Positions 35,401 to 53,122 of a stretch of DNA of 64,000 nucleotides are shown here, piece after piece. Made by a program: the position numbers and the translations under genes. Position 1 is the stretch's first letter; each line of letters starts with the position of its first letter. Source of the stretch: Trichoplax sp. H2 (taxonomy: Eukaryota > Placozoa > Uniplacotomia > Trichoplacea); assembly GCA_003344405.1 (NCBI GenBank), contig NOWV01000016.1:558001-622000 (forward strand). The letters are read 5' to 3'. Below the pieces are notes generated by a model, which saw only the letters and a list, made by a program, of their open reading frames with translations, ran no database searches and had not been told where the DNA came from.

Positions 35401-38400
35401 TTACGACTGAATACAACGCCTTTAGTAGGCTCGATGGCAACCAAGGAACGGGTACTCCAGGAATTAACCAAAGCTTCAGTTGTCCATCTATCAACATTAG
35501 GCTGTTTATATTATAACTGTTTAGCATTTACTCCCAATCCTTATCGATTGAATACGGATACAGCGGAAGAAGATTCCTATTTAGTGACAATGGATGACTT
35601 GAAACAAATAAAATTAAAAGCAAAAATTATCGTTCTCAGCTCGTGCAGCCAGAATAGCTATAGCGATAAAAATGCTCTACATCAGTTAACTTATCATTTA
35701 CCCAATATGCTACTGGCTTGTGGAGCATGTTCTGTTCTTGTACCGCTATGGCCGATACCTGATTTGGCATCTGATGCCTTTTGGTTCCATTTTTACAGTC
35801 ATCTTTACAAACATCAACGATTAAGTCTAGCATTAAAATCAGCATTAAATAGCATTCGAGAAGATAATCGACTGGTCGAACCCGTATGCTGGGGATCTTA
35901 TGTGCTCTTGGGACAAGATATGGCTATAGATATTAAACAGATAGAACATCACATGTTGAATAAATCTATTGATGAACAAAAAATGCGAATGGAAACATTA
36001 CTTACCAGTAAACAGACATCATCACCCCGCGATAAATCATTCGAGGGTAATAAATTTCACGTAGTTACCAATTATGAATTGCAGAATAAGTTTGTGGCAG
36101 TATGCAAAAATAATTTGAATTTTTATATATCAAACAAACTCATCAATTGATTTAATTCTATAGAAATAAATGTCGTACCCTCTGTGAAGATGAATGAATT
36201 ACAGAAGTTATTAGCTGAATTATTTAAATGCTATAAAATGCCTGATTTTATTCAGATTGTAAAGGAAATGTTGCAGCTGGTAAGAAACTTCCATTTAGAT
36301 CGAATTTTGTATAGTACAGTAGCGTATGAGAAGGTTTACCTCTTTAAAATAGTGTTTTACAATTGTGATATCTTTTCGTTCTGACCACGATAATAATTAT
36401 TTGAAACTCACCATGTTTTCATTTAAGATTGACCGTGCAGTAGCATATGTGCAAGATTTACAGCAAAATCCTGATACGATGCAGCTATCGACCGAAATGG
36501 CAGAAATACCAGCATGTCGAAAATTATTGTCTTTGATTGGTTTTAACTTTCAATCTAATCCAAATCAGTTGGACAATAATTGTGTTATATTTCCACATTG
36601 GGACTATGATAGTCTCCTAAGGCCATGTCAACTAGCCTTGAGATCTATTAAGGGTAAGCTAGTAGTAGTATTTCAAGGCTTCATTGTTATTGAATCATTT
36701 CAGAACTTTTTCTCAATTTGGAAAACTATTGATGCGCATAATCTAGTTAGAAAAATTACTTATAAGGACTCAATCGTTTTCTATATTTTTACCTAAGGAA
36801 TAGTGAAATTTCCGTCCTGCCTCTTTGCAATTTCCAAGTTATTGCCGTTAGATGATAAACTGCATAAATATTTGATTAAACTGGTATATATAACTAAACT
36901 ATATGATATCCTGTTCAATTAAATTGTTCTAAAATCAATTTATATTAACATCCAAGTAATATACTTATGATTTAATTAAATATTTACTTGATAGTTACAT
37001 GCGACTAATTCAAGCTACATCGACATTACGGATTCCTATGTTCATAATGTTTGGCAAGTTAACCCTAAGTCCCGGCAGCTATTGATAAGCCTAGGATATC
37101 ATCAAGCAGGAACTTTATTGATACCAGATCGAAATTTAAATGCCCAAGTGAGAGATTGTTGCCAACTTTTACTAGCACTACTTGGTAAGACTTAAGTACA
37201 GAAGCTAAAAATTTCATTCGATAATGAATCATACTGTAGACAGCGTATTTATCATCTTCCTATTATGGTTGATAAAGTCTATATGTGGTCGATATCATGT
37301 ATTAATAATTGTTATTAATACTATGCATGAATCAGCTAGTAGTTTAAAGAATTAAAATATGCTAACTGTAATATTCAAGTAGTTGTGTCATGTTATTTAA
37401 TTCATAGGCATGTGTATGATTTCACTGTTCTTAATATGCCATAATTTTAATTATCTATTTTAAATTAAAAAAAAATGTAGCTCCGGAATCTAATTCAATT
37501 AAACCTAAGCGTAACAGGACCAAATCAGCTCCAGAGTCAATGCTGAACGAACAGAAATTTTCATCTCGTCCAACAGCGTTGACGCCGGTAATATAATTGT
37601 TTATGTGAAATATGAGTAACTATTTCTTTTATTCGCTGAATTAAATGCTTGTAGCGATGAATTAAACGTCTATAGCATTATTAGGCTACAATAGCTTTAG
37701 CATTGTTCATACGTTGACCGAAGTTAAAGGCTGAAAATATTTAATATTAATTTAATGCAGAAAATGATACATTCAGATAAGACTGATTTTATTTGAACAA
37801 CCTTCCAATTACTGATGAACAATATTTTTACGCGGTTTTAAACAAGTTTGATTAAGCTAGATTTATAATCTAACATTCATTTTTTACAAATTAATTTGCT
37901 TAGAAGTAATGTACTATATCATGAAATCGTAGATCATCACTAATTACAGAAGTATTTGAGATAAAGTATAAATGATTTAAGCTTGTTTGCCTGCCATAAT
38001 GGGATCGTGTATATATACTACGACAAACAGAGCAATGGTACTCTCTTGTAACGCGTAGTGTGAGATGGATTTTCTCTCTATTATATTTTACTCGTTCATG
38101 AAATTGGAGAGAAAAAATAAGCTAATATACTATAGCAATGCTTTATGAAGAGTTTTATAAATTCTTGTATTAGACTTGATGATAAGTCAACGGAAATTGT
38201 AACCGATTATTTATATTTTACTAGGAAATGAGCGACGCATCATCATTGTCATCTTTTAAACTTCCGCCTTTGAATGATCAATCCAGTGACAGGGTATCGT
38301 TTTAACACCTACGACTGTTATTTATTTTCTAAGAACTTGCTAGCACAAGGAAATTGACCTATTTTATCATCTTAGGTTTTGATGACCTCAACTTGGTCTC

Positions 38401-39266
38401 CACGAACATCGTTCAAAACTAGCTCAGGGACTGTTAAGCTTGCCAAGAGGTAACCACGCCGCTGTTATCAACTTGAATACATTTAGAAGTCTTACAACGT
38501 ATTGTGAATTAACTATATTTGTTACATAGTTGTAGAAAGATGTATCTAAGCATTTCTACTTTTGCATATCAATTGTAGTTTAATAGAGTAAGCAGGCTAC
38601 ATGTATGATTACTCGTGAGCGGACATGATTTACATAATACTAGTTAGCAATACATTCACACAATACACCCACAATCCACTAGATGCTGGATATTAAACTT
38701 TCGCAGTTTAACATACACCTATTATAAAAGGATGTCATAACAATTTACAGTAACTGCTACAATATATACTGTATATACAATGCGTAAACGGAATGTATTC
38801 CTTTATGATTGAAAAAAAACAAATTAATATTTCTAGGGTAGAGTCTGTGTTAGAGCAGTGTACGATACGCAGATTATATATTTGTGCCTATACGTGAATA
38901 AAATATTTTTTTGAGGATCTTCTTTTATACCCCTATAGAATGGATGCCTTGAATACAGGATTCTCACATTATGCAATCGATGCTGATGAATGGCATCAAA
39001 AGCAAGTTGGAAAGCAGGGTATCAGCAGTGCTGCGGCAAGCAATGATCTCTCATTACCTGCTGAAGGTGTGGTTAAGGTTAAATCCGGTAGTTCACCTTC
39101 TTGTCCACGAATACCAATTAATTATAAGCCAGCCATGACGTCCACGACAATCTTGCAACAACGACATCGAGGTCATCAGGCTTATAATGAGCAGCTGAAG
39201 GACGTTGCTGATCATAAAGACTATACAATTGATCAAATGTATCACATGTCAGAGAACGAATTGTAG
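32482..39266 (+). CDS. TTC28: TTC28-like TPR and CHAT-domain protein
   Basis: Large scaffold protein; vertebrate TTC28 is a TPR protein linked to the midbody and cytokinesis. Exons: 32482-32693 (in-frame ATG at 32528; an upstream coding exon is possible), 32792-36099, 36190-36279 (or from 36205), 36428-36653, 36804-36883, 36995-37184, 37481-37587, 38225-38293, 38376-38449, an optional 57-nt exon 38837-38893, and 38939-39266. Phases agree. The giant exon carries repeated TPR-like helices (for example ANLGSIYLLLQEYKLAIAAYE) and then a CHAT domain with VLVPLWPIPDLASDAFWFH. After CHAT come two repeats of the TTC28 C-terminal type: IPACRKLLSLIGFNF and NPKSRQLLISLGYH. In CHAT the usual HxATHG site reads VHLSTLGC, so the catalytic His is missing, while VLSSCSQN keeps the Cys. 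About 1545 aa, shorter than the vertebrate protein. Confidence 0.85.
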
Positions 39267-41689
39267 TCCTGCATGGTTTAATAACATAGGTGAAAACAGC
39301 CAATTCATAAATCTCAGTGACATTTTCATATTGAATACAGACATAGTAATTTGTTGCTGCCAATTTTATAATGTATCTAATGAATCGACGTGATAGCTAG
39401 ATGTATCCATAATCATATACGTGTATTAGATATCCTAATTTGTTGCTGACAATTTTATAGTGAGTGTATCTAATGGATCGACGTGATAGCTAGATGCATC
39501 CATAAACGTGATAATTTTTGTGTACATGTACACTACCTGCAAAAGCTTATGATATTACCACGCTTAATTAAACGCGAGACAAGTTCGTAACATACATATA
39601 AATACCGGTAAATAGTATCTGTCTAGTTGCTATTACTATTCTTATGTTATCCTATACGAAATCTTCTATACCACTACAGACTCCACCAATACGCTACGTC
39701 CATATAATGATTGAGTTATACCCATAAAAAAACAAAGGTAATGGGATGAAAAGAGAATTTATGGAACTCATTAAATTACCGTCCGTTAATTAAATTAAAT
39801 TAAATTATATTATATGCAACAATAAGGCTGATGCTTTAACTAGCAAGTAGACGCAACAACACGCGTATATCGAAAATTTATGATAAAGATTATACGGTAT
39901 AATTTTACAAGGTGATAATCGTATTGTCGATTTTACTCTGTAATTACAAAGTAATTGAAATTAAGGCTGAATTATTGATCTGCTGAATTTCTACTAAGTA
40001 TTGACCTACTGTACTAACATATGCATATTATCATGTATGACGTGCAGTACTGCATGTTTACGTCAATATTGTAAGATACGAATAAAGTTTGTTCGGTTCA
40101 AAATCAATATAGCATTGGTAAGGTTTTTAAGGTAAATTGTTTTACTTGGTGTCTTTGAACCTTGCATTTGCGGCTATCTATGTCAAGTGTTTGCACTGTT
40201 GATTCAGTAGAAAGGAAAACTATTGAGGAAACGACATAATTTGTTCCATGATCCAGGTAGAGTATTCCGATGCTACACAGTAGGATACCGTACCTCCCAC
40301 ATTCCTTCCAAGGTTAACTCCAAAAATAGAGACGTGTCTCTCTCCCTTTTTTAAGCCATTCCTACAAAATATCTAAAATCCAATCAGCATATAACTTCTT
40401 TACATTTTTATGCTAAAAAAGAATGCCAGTTCTGGAGATTTAGCGCTACAGCTTGTATCGTCTTTACCAGAGCTCAGAGGGTCAGAGTTTTGAATGCACT
40501 GGCGCCCCGCGGGTGTTGTATAACTTTTACTAAAGTATATTGACTCACGGATCAAGGGTTAATGACGCTTGTAGCATATTAAAGCGATCACGGTTAGGGC
40601 TCTGGTCCGTACTCCGTATTGAGTTTTCTTGACCTTTACTGCCTGCAAGTCTTGCCAGGGACTAGACAACAAAAAATTTTCCCCTCCTGCCCGCAACTGA
40701 ATTTGTCTTGGCTCTCTCTCATTTTGTCTTGATTCTCTCTTATAATACTTGATAGGAAAATTTTTTTTTTATGATTATAAAACGGGCAAATTTCAGTTCC
40801 TGTCTGCAGCACTGCATAGCGGGCTACAACCTTATCACAATGTCATTTTGCAAAGTTGCTGAAATTCAAGCATTGGATATAAATTTGCCATTTGTAAATT
40901 ATTATGTACCAGTAAATGTGGAGAACTTAGTACCGTACACCGTTCATTTGAATTGATAATTATATATATATATAATTAGTTGATTACTGGTGCTTATGTA
41001 TCTCCATTATACAGTACGAGTATGGACAAAGAGCCCTGAATTATTCAAAGTTCTACATTACGAATATACCGTAGTATACAGTATGCTTACAAGAAAATGT
41101 TATCCAATTAGCGACTCTTCCATTTTAGTTTTAGCCAAGAAAAAACTCTCAAAGTGCCAGATAAAATGTTTTATAGCTGTGATATGTTGTACAGCAAGTG
41201 GACTTTCAATGTCTATCTGAACAGTACAGTACTGTATACTGTTCATTATTATTATTATTATTATTATTATGAACTCGGTGTTGTGATCATACGGACACTC
41301 GGACAGAACACTGGTACAGGACGGTATTACGTAATTCTCCTAAAATACAACTGGTAGAAGCGTCGAACTGAAACATGACATTATGTAGAGTACAGACACC
41401 AGGGCACAGCTGAAGCCTGAGTGGCTGACGTTTCACCGTCCTGTCGGCTTGGTCTCGCGTGCTACCTGCCTACAGTACGTCCAGGACGATACTGTACACT
41501 GTACACTGTAAACTACAGTCAAAACACTGTAGTGGAGGATCGTAGTCCTCGCTCGACGGCACGGTAAAACGTCACCCCCTGGGCGTCAAATCACTGAAGT
41601 CAACTCGATCAAGATTGTGTCAATCTCATATTGACGTTGGCAGTAGAAAATTCATTGGCAGTGAAAAAATCTTCTCCAAAGAGATCAAC
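39267..41689. other. intergenic region upstream of dynamin with small repeats
   Basis: Holds an imperfect direct repeat of about 70 bp (39350-39416 and 39438-39507, sharing ATCGACGTGATAGCTAGATG), a TA run (about 40964-40977), an ATT/TTA microsatellite (about 41243-41271) and palindromic TACAGT/ACTGTA motifs (41470-41530). AATAAA at 40081-40086 might serve the TTC28-like gene but is distant. Frames at 40771-41357 include the microsatellite and look spurious. Confidence 0.6.
41243..41271. repeat. trinucleotide microsatellite (ATT/TTA)n
   Basis: About nine consecutive ATT units, directly visible, 420 bp upstream of the dynamin start codon. Confidence 0.95.
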
Positions 41690-46818
<5,129 letters not shown>

Positions 46819-47881
46819 CTGACGAATATGCAAGACTTGCTTTAGCTCCAGTAGTGTCTACTGTTTTAGGTTAACGCATATTTGCGATTTTGCATTTAGC
46901 TGCTTAGTCTGATATAAAATTCTAAAACATTGCCATCATGACTCGTAATGTCAAAAATAAATTGCATTTGCGCGCATCATTTTATAGCAAACGTACTTTA
47001 TTTTAATCTTTATACATGATAGAATCTAAAACAGTAAATTTCAGCAATTGGAATAATTTCAAAATCAGTTTGAAATCAAGTTCTTTACTCATGCTTTATT
47101 TAGGCAGTTAGAATTTTCGCTTTGAATTACTTAAGTAATTTACAGTGATTTACTTTAGAACAATTAATAGCAATGTTATCTTGTCGCATAGATTAATCTT
47201 GGTGAGTTCGGTTGAGCGTTTCGTAAATGCAGACAACAATCACTATTCAATCCTCGAATCCAGAATTTCAAAACATGTACATCTTGACCATTTACACCTA
47301 ATATCTGTAAAAGTCTGTAGGACAAATTCGTTAATTGGATTGCAATTTGCTAAACGTAATGATGAATATATCTATATATATTTATATATATATGTTTACT
47401 TTTTGGTTTCTTGTTCCGTATGATATTCTGTCTTGATAAATTTATAGAATAGTTTTGCTTTACTGGATTTATTGTACATTAAAACAAGAAAGCTTTTTAA
47501 TGAACGGTGTGGTCGCAATATTGAAATATTTTATGATAACTGTACTAACTTCATGTATTCTTGCTTAACGGCTAAAAGGAATTGATTTATCACAGCGGGG
47601 GATGTATTTGTGTCAGATATTAATGTCCCTAGCTTTATTATCAAATTTGGAGCTTCAATGCAAGAAAAATTTTTATTAGTAAATTTACTAATCTATACGT
47701 ATATAGATAATACTCGTATAGTGATATTCCTTACTAACAATACCAGAAAATATGAAATTTAAAAATGCTTTAGTACGCTATACGCGTATCAAGTCACCTT
47801 TATCTTTCCATTTTGAGCAATGAGTAAGATTTGTATGCAAATTAAATCCGGCACTATTAGTGGAAAGTTGTAAAATATCAA
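46819..47881. other. 3' flanks of dynamin and folliculin, no gene seen
   Basis: Convergent intergenic stretch. It contains the dynamin AATAAA at 46956-46961 and a short TA run near 47375. I searched the minus strand for the missing C-terminal exons of folliculin and found none I could align. The plus frame at 47145-47423 has no support. Confidence 0.5.
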
Positions 47882-50672
47882 TTAGTATCGATTACAAATT
47901 AATGTAGCAATTCTTAAATAACATATTGACCCGGATTTAGCAGAGTTATCCACTTGGTGAGCCAATGGAATAATATCTAAGAGGGCGTATAAATCGGAGG
48001 CGAGAACATGTTGGGGGATTTCAGTACATAAGTTTAATCCTAGAAAGTTACATTTCCAAGAATCCTAAACAGTAGGTTAACAGCATTTATGAGATAATTT
48101 GAGATAAAATTCTGATGTTACAGCTAACATCATATCTCAAGTAACCGGCTTTCACATTACCTGGTATTCAGTATTCTTATATATTACTTTACAACAATCA
48201 CTAGGTAATAAAGACTAATATAAAAGTAAAAGATAGGTAATTAGAATCTTCAGAGTTTACAACGTTGTTTCTGTATGCTCTTAATGAATAGGGATATAAA
48301 AGTCGTTGGCGCTATATGACAAATAAAATGTTATTACGAATATAAACATAACAGTTATAGCTTCTAATTAACTTACCTGTAAAATATCGATGGCAGAAGA
48401 AACCAGAGAGTCAACTGATGATCTGATAATGATTTGATTGCCAAGGATGACATGTTGACATAAAGTTAAAAAATCTTCCCTATTCATAGTCTAAATATCA
48501 ATCAATTAGAGCGTAATAAAACATATATAAATCATACACTTAATACCGTAAATATAATAAGCATCTTTAACAGTGTAGACTGTATTGTATTACTCTGCAG
48601 CATGTACATTACTAGCAATATTTACCTGCGACAACTGAAGTATTGAATCGAAATGTGCATCTATCGTGTATTTCTTGTCTAACGATAAAATAAAGTATTG
48701 ATACTTGAAATACAGGTACAATGCAAACGTCGAAGGGTTCAGCTTTATATCAGGTATTAAAAACTTTACATTATCGTTGTTATTAATGATACGGTCAGCA
48801 TACCTATATCTATGATATTGTTATCAAAATTAAGAGAAGGACCTTCCAATGATCTTTCTGTAAAATGGCGAGCACCTTCTTTAAGCATCCACGTAAAGTA
48901 GGAATGTAATCGAGTAAAGATATCCTACAGTAAGATGAATATTACCTTTCCATGAGTTCGGTCTGTGGTGTGCAATTCAGTACTATTTAGAATACTAATA
49001 GTTCCGTTTACTTACCGAATCTTTTAATATATCGGTAAGAGAGCGAGTAGCTCTACCGGTACCGCTTCTTTTGCGTGAAAGTGGGCCTAAGCATAATATA
49101 CATGTATTATCTCGTTTCATAAGCTATCCTGAATTATTATCTACATTACAGTATACCAATATATCCACATCTGAGAGAAATTTATCAACTAATAAATTAA
49201 TTTACCTAAATCGAGTGCAATAGTTCTATAAGGATTTCTTTTTACTTGCTTTTTCTCACTTTCATAAACTTTTAATGCCTTTAAAATATTAGATTGCAGC
49301 AAGATAAAGTATTTAAGTTTGTAACTTGGTCATCGATAAATAAATATAATAGGAATTTCTATAGAATGAAATATAATCTTACCTTAGATTGTAGATCGCT
49401 AGTCACTTTCTGAATGTGGCTATATTATGTAACGATAATAAATATATTCAAGATATTGCTTATCCATTAACTAGTATATATAGAAAAGTTATGAGCAGAT
49501 ATCTATGACTGTCTTTCAATCGTCGTCAGGAATTAAATGAACTTACCTAGTGAAAAAGTTCCAGGAATTGATTAAAAAAATTTTATCCTTGCTTACTATT
49601 ATAATGCTATACCTATCAATACAATAATCATATGCAAGTTATAGAAAAGTTGATCGGGTCATGGAGTCCTTCAATCATTCTCTTTATATCTATAGTACAA
49701 CATGTATTTAATTTATGTTTGAACAGAAAAACTGACCATTTTTGCTGTCCTCTAGCTTCAACATCTTTCAAGGAAAATGTATAACTAAAAACATAGCCTT
49801 TGAAACTATCGCCGAAGATAACTGGTCCTTCTCTACCAGGGCAGATTTCACAACTAAGGCTAAAATAGGATGAAAGAGAAGATTCAAGAAAAATCCAGTG
49901 AATAGTATCTATCCGCTGTACATTGTACTTTATAAGGTGATATAATCTACATGGAAGCTGAGCTTAGAATAATATATCTCGTTAACACTTAGTCATAGTA
50001 GAACTAACCTTCGAATACAAGCATGCCTCAGAGCAGTGTATAATTCAGGACTATCAGGATCATGTCTACTAACATAAACGATATCAGCGCTTTTATCAAA
50101 GCTAACTAAGCCACGTTGACCGACAGGTATTGATCCACAGGCATCACAGGAATCGACTTTTGAAGACGAGCTATTACTCGACGCTTTACTTTCATTATCA
50201 CTAGAGGAAGAGAAGATGTCAATAATGTGTCAACATTGGTGTAATCCTAGACTGTCGTTCTCCACTTTAACCTTTCAAGCATAAGGGTATAAGAATAACG
50301 ACGGTCCTATTTTCTACTCGTTTATGCTACCTATTCTACCAAAGTGCTTCTTCTACTGTACTGTATCATTCATTAATTCTACGTCTGGATATATATCTAT
50401 AATGTACAGTGTAGACGTAGCCTATGATGGTGCGGTATGTCGCAAAAGCCCAACTTACTGGTTATCGCCATTGGGTGTTGTTGCTTGATGTTGCTTTGCA
50501 TAACGATCGATATCGTGAAATACCTAACGAAAATGAATGAAATTTCAACATCGCAAATGAGATCTATCTAAGGATGACTTCCTACAATGATAAATAGGCT
50601 TACCTGTGTATAAAATATGATTTTAGGTCCATGAACTTCACAGAAATGGCATAAAGCGACAACAGCATTCAT
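47882..50672 (-). CDS. FLCN: folliculin, apparently C-terminally shortened
   Basis: In animals folliculin is a GTPase-activating protein for RagC/D at the lysosome, controlling mTORC1 and TFEB/TFE3. Exons in order: 50604-50672, 50459-50523, 50009-50200, 49737-49859, 49547-49612, 49383-49419, 49206-49278, 49016-49086, 48804-48924, 48626-48678, 48377-48490, 48161-48214, 47882-48064; phases agree. Family signatures are [17 protein letters not shown] at the start, [60 protein letters not shown] and WKCNFLGL. Longin and most of the central DENN module are present. After [11 protein letters not shown] similarity stops and the frame ends at TAA (47882), giving about 406 aa against 579 in human. The final piece could instead be an unspliced exon whose downstream partners I failed to see. 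Confidence 0.88.
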
Positions 50673-51936
50673 GTTGATTTCCTCGATTCCAACTATGTGT
50701 AGAATGCTAACGTCACGCCAGCGTCTCTTCTACTACACACTGTACACTGTACAGTGTAGAGTTCTTTGCTCCTGTGTGGGTGTCATGTGACTATCGAGTC
50801 GTCGCAGTAAAAGGATCTGTAGTAGAAGAAAACCAGTAGTAGTCCATGACCGTGGGATATTCATTCTGTCTCTTGTTGTCTACAGTACGCAACATTATCA
50901 AAAAGTACTACAGTATAGTAGTGCCTTACAAGTTGCGTCTTCTTCACTGGGAAATCAGAAAAATTTCTGCGTAATCCTTGATCATTCCAGTGTTAATCCA
51001 ATCCAATCCGACCAATACCGTTCTTTTAGTGTGTACTATACGGTAGTGTAGGTACTGTACGATACTGTAGTGGATAGGCAAATGAGTGGTCATACAGCAC
51101 AGTACAGCGACTGCGCAGTAATGCACACTAGCATGAAATTACATCCCGATTTTACAACCGTTTACAGTACATTGTACAGTGAGTGTACAGTACATTGCAC
51201 AGTGCAAGCCTCTCAAGACCTGGACTGGAATCGACTGTACTGTACTGTACCGTACCGGACCAGACCGGACCGGACTGTACCAGTAGGAGTGACTTCATTT
51301 TTTCCACATTAAAACGCTGCCAGTGCATTCTTAGAGATTAATTAAGGTTAAAGGGGTGGAAACGAAAACGAGCTCGCAGGACTGTACTACGGGCAAAGAA
51401 GACGAAAGAAAAGGTCATTTATTTTCCATGTCGACGATTGAAAAGCATTGAATACAGTATACGCATATTGATGATGTTTTAAGAATGATGATGGAGTTAT
51501 TTTATATAGTTGACGATAACAGTCATGTTGTGGAAATGTCGCGTTCGTAACTTCTTGGTCGGTCCTTTCTTGAAATCGACAGTAGTACTAAATTAATCGT
51601 GAAGAAATAGCTGCTTGCTGTCTTTTATACCAGTACACATCTTTTTTTGTTAGACTGATGCATCATTACAATACCCAGTACAATGGATTTTCCCATAGAT
51701 TCTTAGAAAAGATGGATACTTTAGCTTTTTTAACATCCATGTCTAGATTAGACGTTTTCAGATCCATACTGTTGTGAAGTATGACTGTCCTCTTCCACCA
51801 TAAACTGGACTGGACTATCAATTATACTTTATTATTGTACTCGTATAGATATATACCAGGATAGAGTACAGTATATTGTTAGCTTATTCAACACTTTATC
51901 TTATCTTTTTCCAACTTGTATCTTTTGCTACGATAG
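50673..51936. promoter_or_regulatory. divergent intergenic region between folliculin and ARPC5 rich in palindromic TACAGT/ACTGTA motifs
   Basis: Head-to-head genes share this 1.26-kb interval, so both promoters should lie here. Dense clusters occur at about 50730-50760 (repeated CACTGTACA) and 51040-51300 (repeated CAGTACATTGTACAGTG and TGTACTGTACTGTACC, grading into CGGACCAGACCGGACC). The motifs are self-complementary and can form hairpins. Promoter function is inferred from position only. Confidence 0.55.
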
Positions 51937-53122
51937 ATGTCTAAAAATACTTTAAGCGCTCAATTTCGGCGAGTGGACGTCGATGCCCTAGACGAAAATA
52001 ACTTCAATGATGCTGATGCTGATTCGTCCACTCCTGTTGGACCTGATATCTCAGCTGCCACTAGTTTACTACAAAGATATCCTTTCAACAATAATTACTA
52101 TAATAGATCGCTATAGTAGCGATGGCCTTTTCAAACTGAATACCTTTAATGGTGAAATTTTCTCCTGATTTATTACTGTACGCGAAGATGATGGAGTATT
52201 AGCAGTTACCTAATGTATAGTAAACAAATACTCTTGCAACAATTTCTAACAGCTCATTTAGAAAATTATCATAATTAATTGGTGCAGTATTGGATAAAAT
52301 GGAACATGTATATATACATAATTTGCCAAATTTAATGTGTTGAGTTGGCCTTAATAACACCCTACAGGAAATAAAGCCGAAGCTTTGAAAACTGTTCTCC
52401 AAAATCCGCCATTAGCAAATTCGAAAGATGTAAAGGTATCTTAAAAAAAATGTCCTAGAAATAATCTATCGATACCATATAGTGTACATGGAACATACGA
52501 ATGTAGTGGATAGGATACAAATATTACAATTCAACAGAAATTTGATTATAGCATCATCTTTTATTTTTATGTAGGATCAAGTTTTTACTGCTGTCCTAAA
52601 AGTTTTGACATCACACAGAAGTTCTGATATAGAAAAGAGCATCCAAGGATTGTCGCAACAAGAAATAGATACTTTGGTTAAATATATCTATCGAGGATTT
52701 GCAGAAGCCAAAGATAGTAGTTGTGCTACCTTACTAGCATGGCATGAAAAGGTTAAGCTAGTTTATTACTATTTCGATTTGTTCGTTAGCTTTTCCTTAC
52801 TGTATTACAAGATAAAATGAAAATGAATTATTCGCAGCGTTACTTTACCAAGAAGATACCACTTTCATACCGATTCTAATATTCTTATCAACTGATATAG
52901 AAATGAGTAATTTTACTCGGTTGTTAATGAATATGGTATAAATTAATATCGTACTGTAATTAGATATACAATTGCCAAAATTGATCGGATGTTTAGTTTT
53001 ACTTCAATCGTAAATCCTATCAATTGCATTAATAATTATCTTTTCTATCTTCTTGACAGGCTACTGCTGCTGGAGGCTTAGGCTCAATTGTCAGAGTATT
53101 GACAAGTCTTAAGACTGTTTAA
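51937..53122 (+). CDS. ARPC5: Arp2/3 complex subunit 5 (p16-Arc), 4 exons
   Basis: Small structural subunit of the seven-protein Arp2/3 complex that nucleates branched actin. Exons: 51937-52076, 52366-52435, 52575-52751, 53060-53122, giving 149 aa (human 151). The product opens MSKNTLSAQFRRVDVDALD and carries RGNKAEALKTVLQNPPL, VKYIYRGF, LLAWHEK and ends SIVRVLTSLKTV, matching the family from end to end. The first intron (52077-52365) is of the AT-AC type: it begins ATATCCTTTC and ends CCTTAATAACACCCTAC, the U12 (minor) spliceosome pattern. Only this junction restores the QRGN reading. AATAAA is at 53324-53329. It is divergent from folliculin. Confidence 0.95.

Noticed and set aside
41154-41357. 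Open frame with a run of tyrosines
   Set aside because: Tyrosine run is the translated ATT/TAT microsatellite in the dynamin 5' flank.
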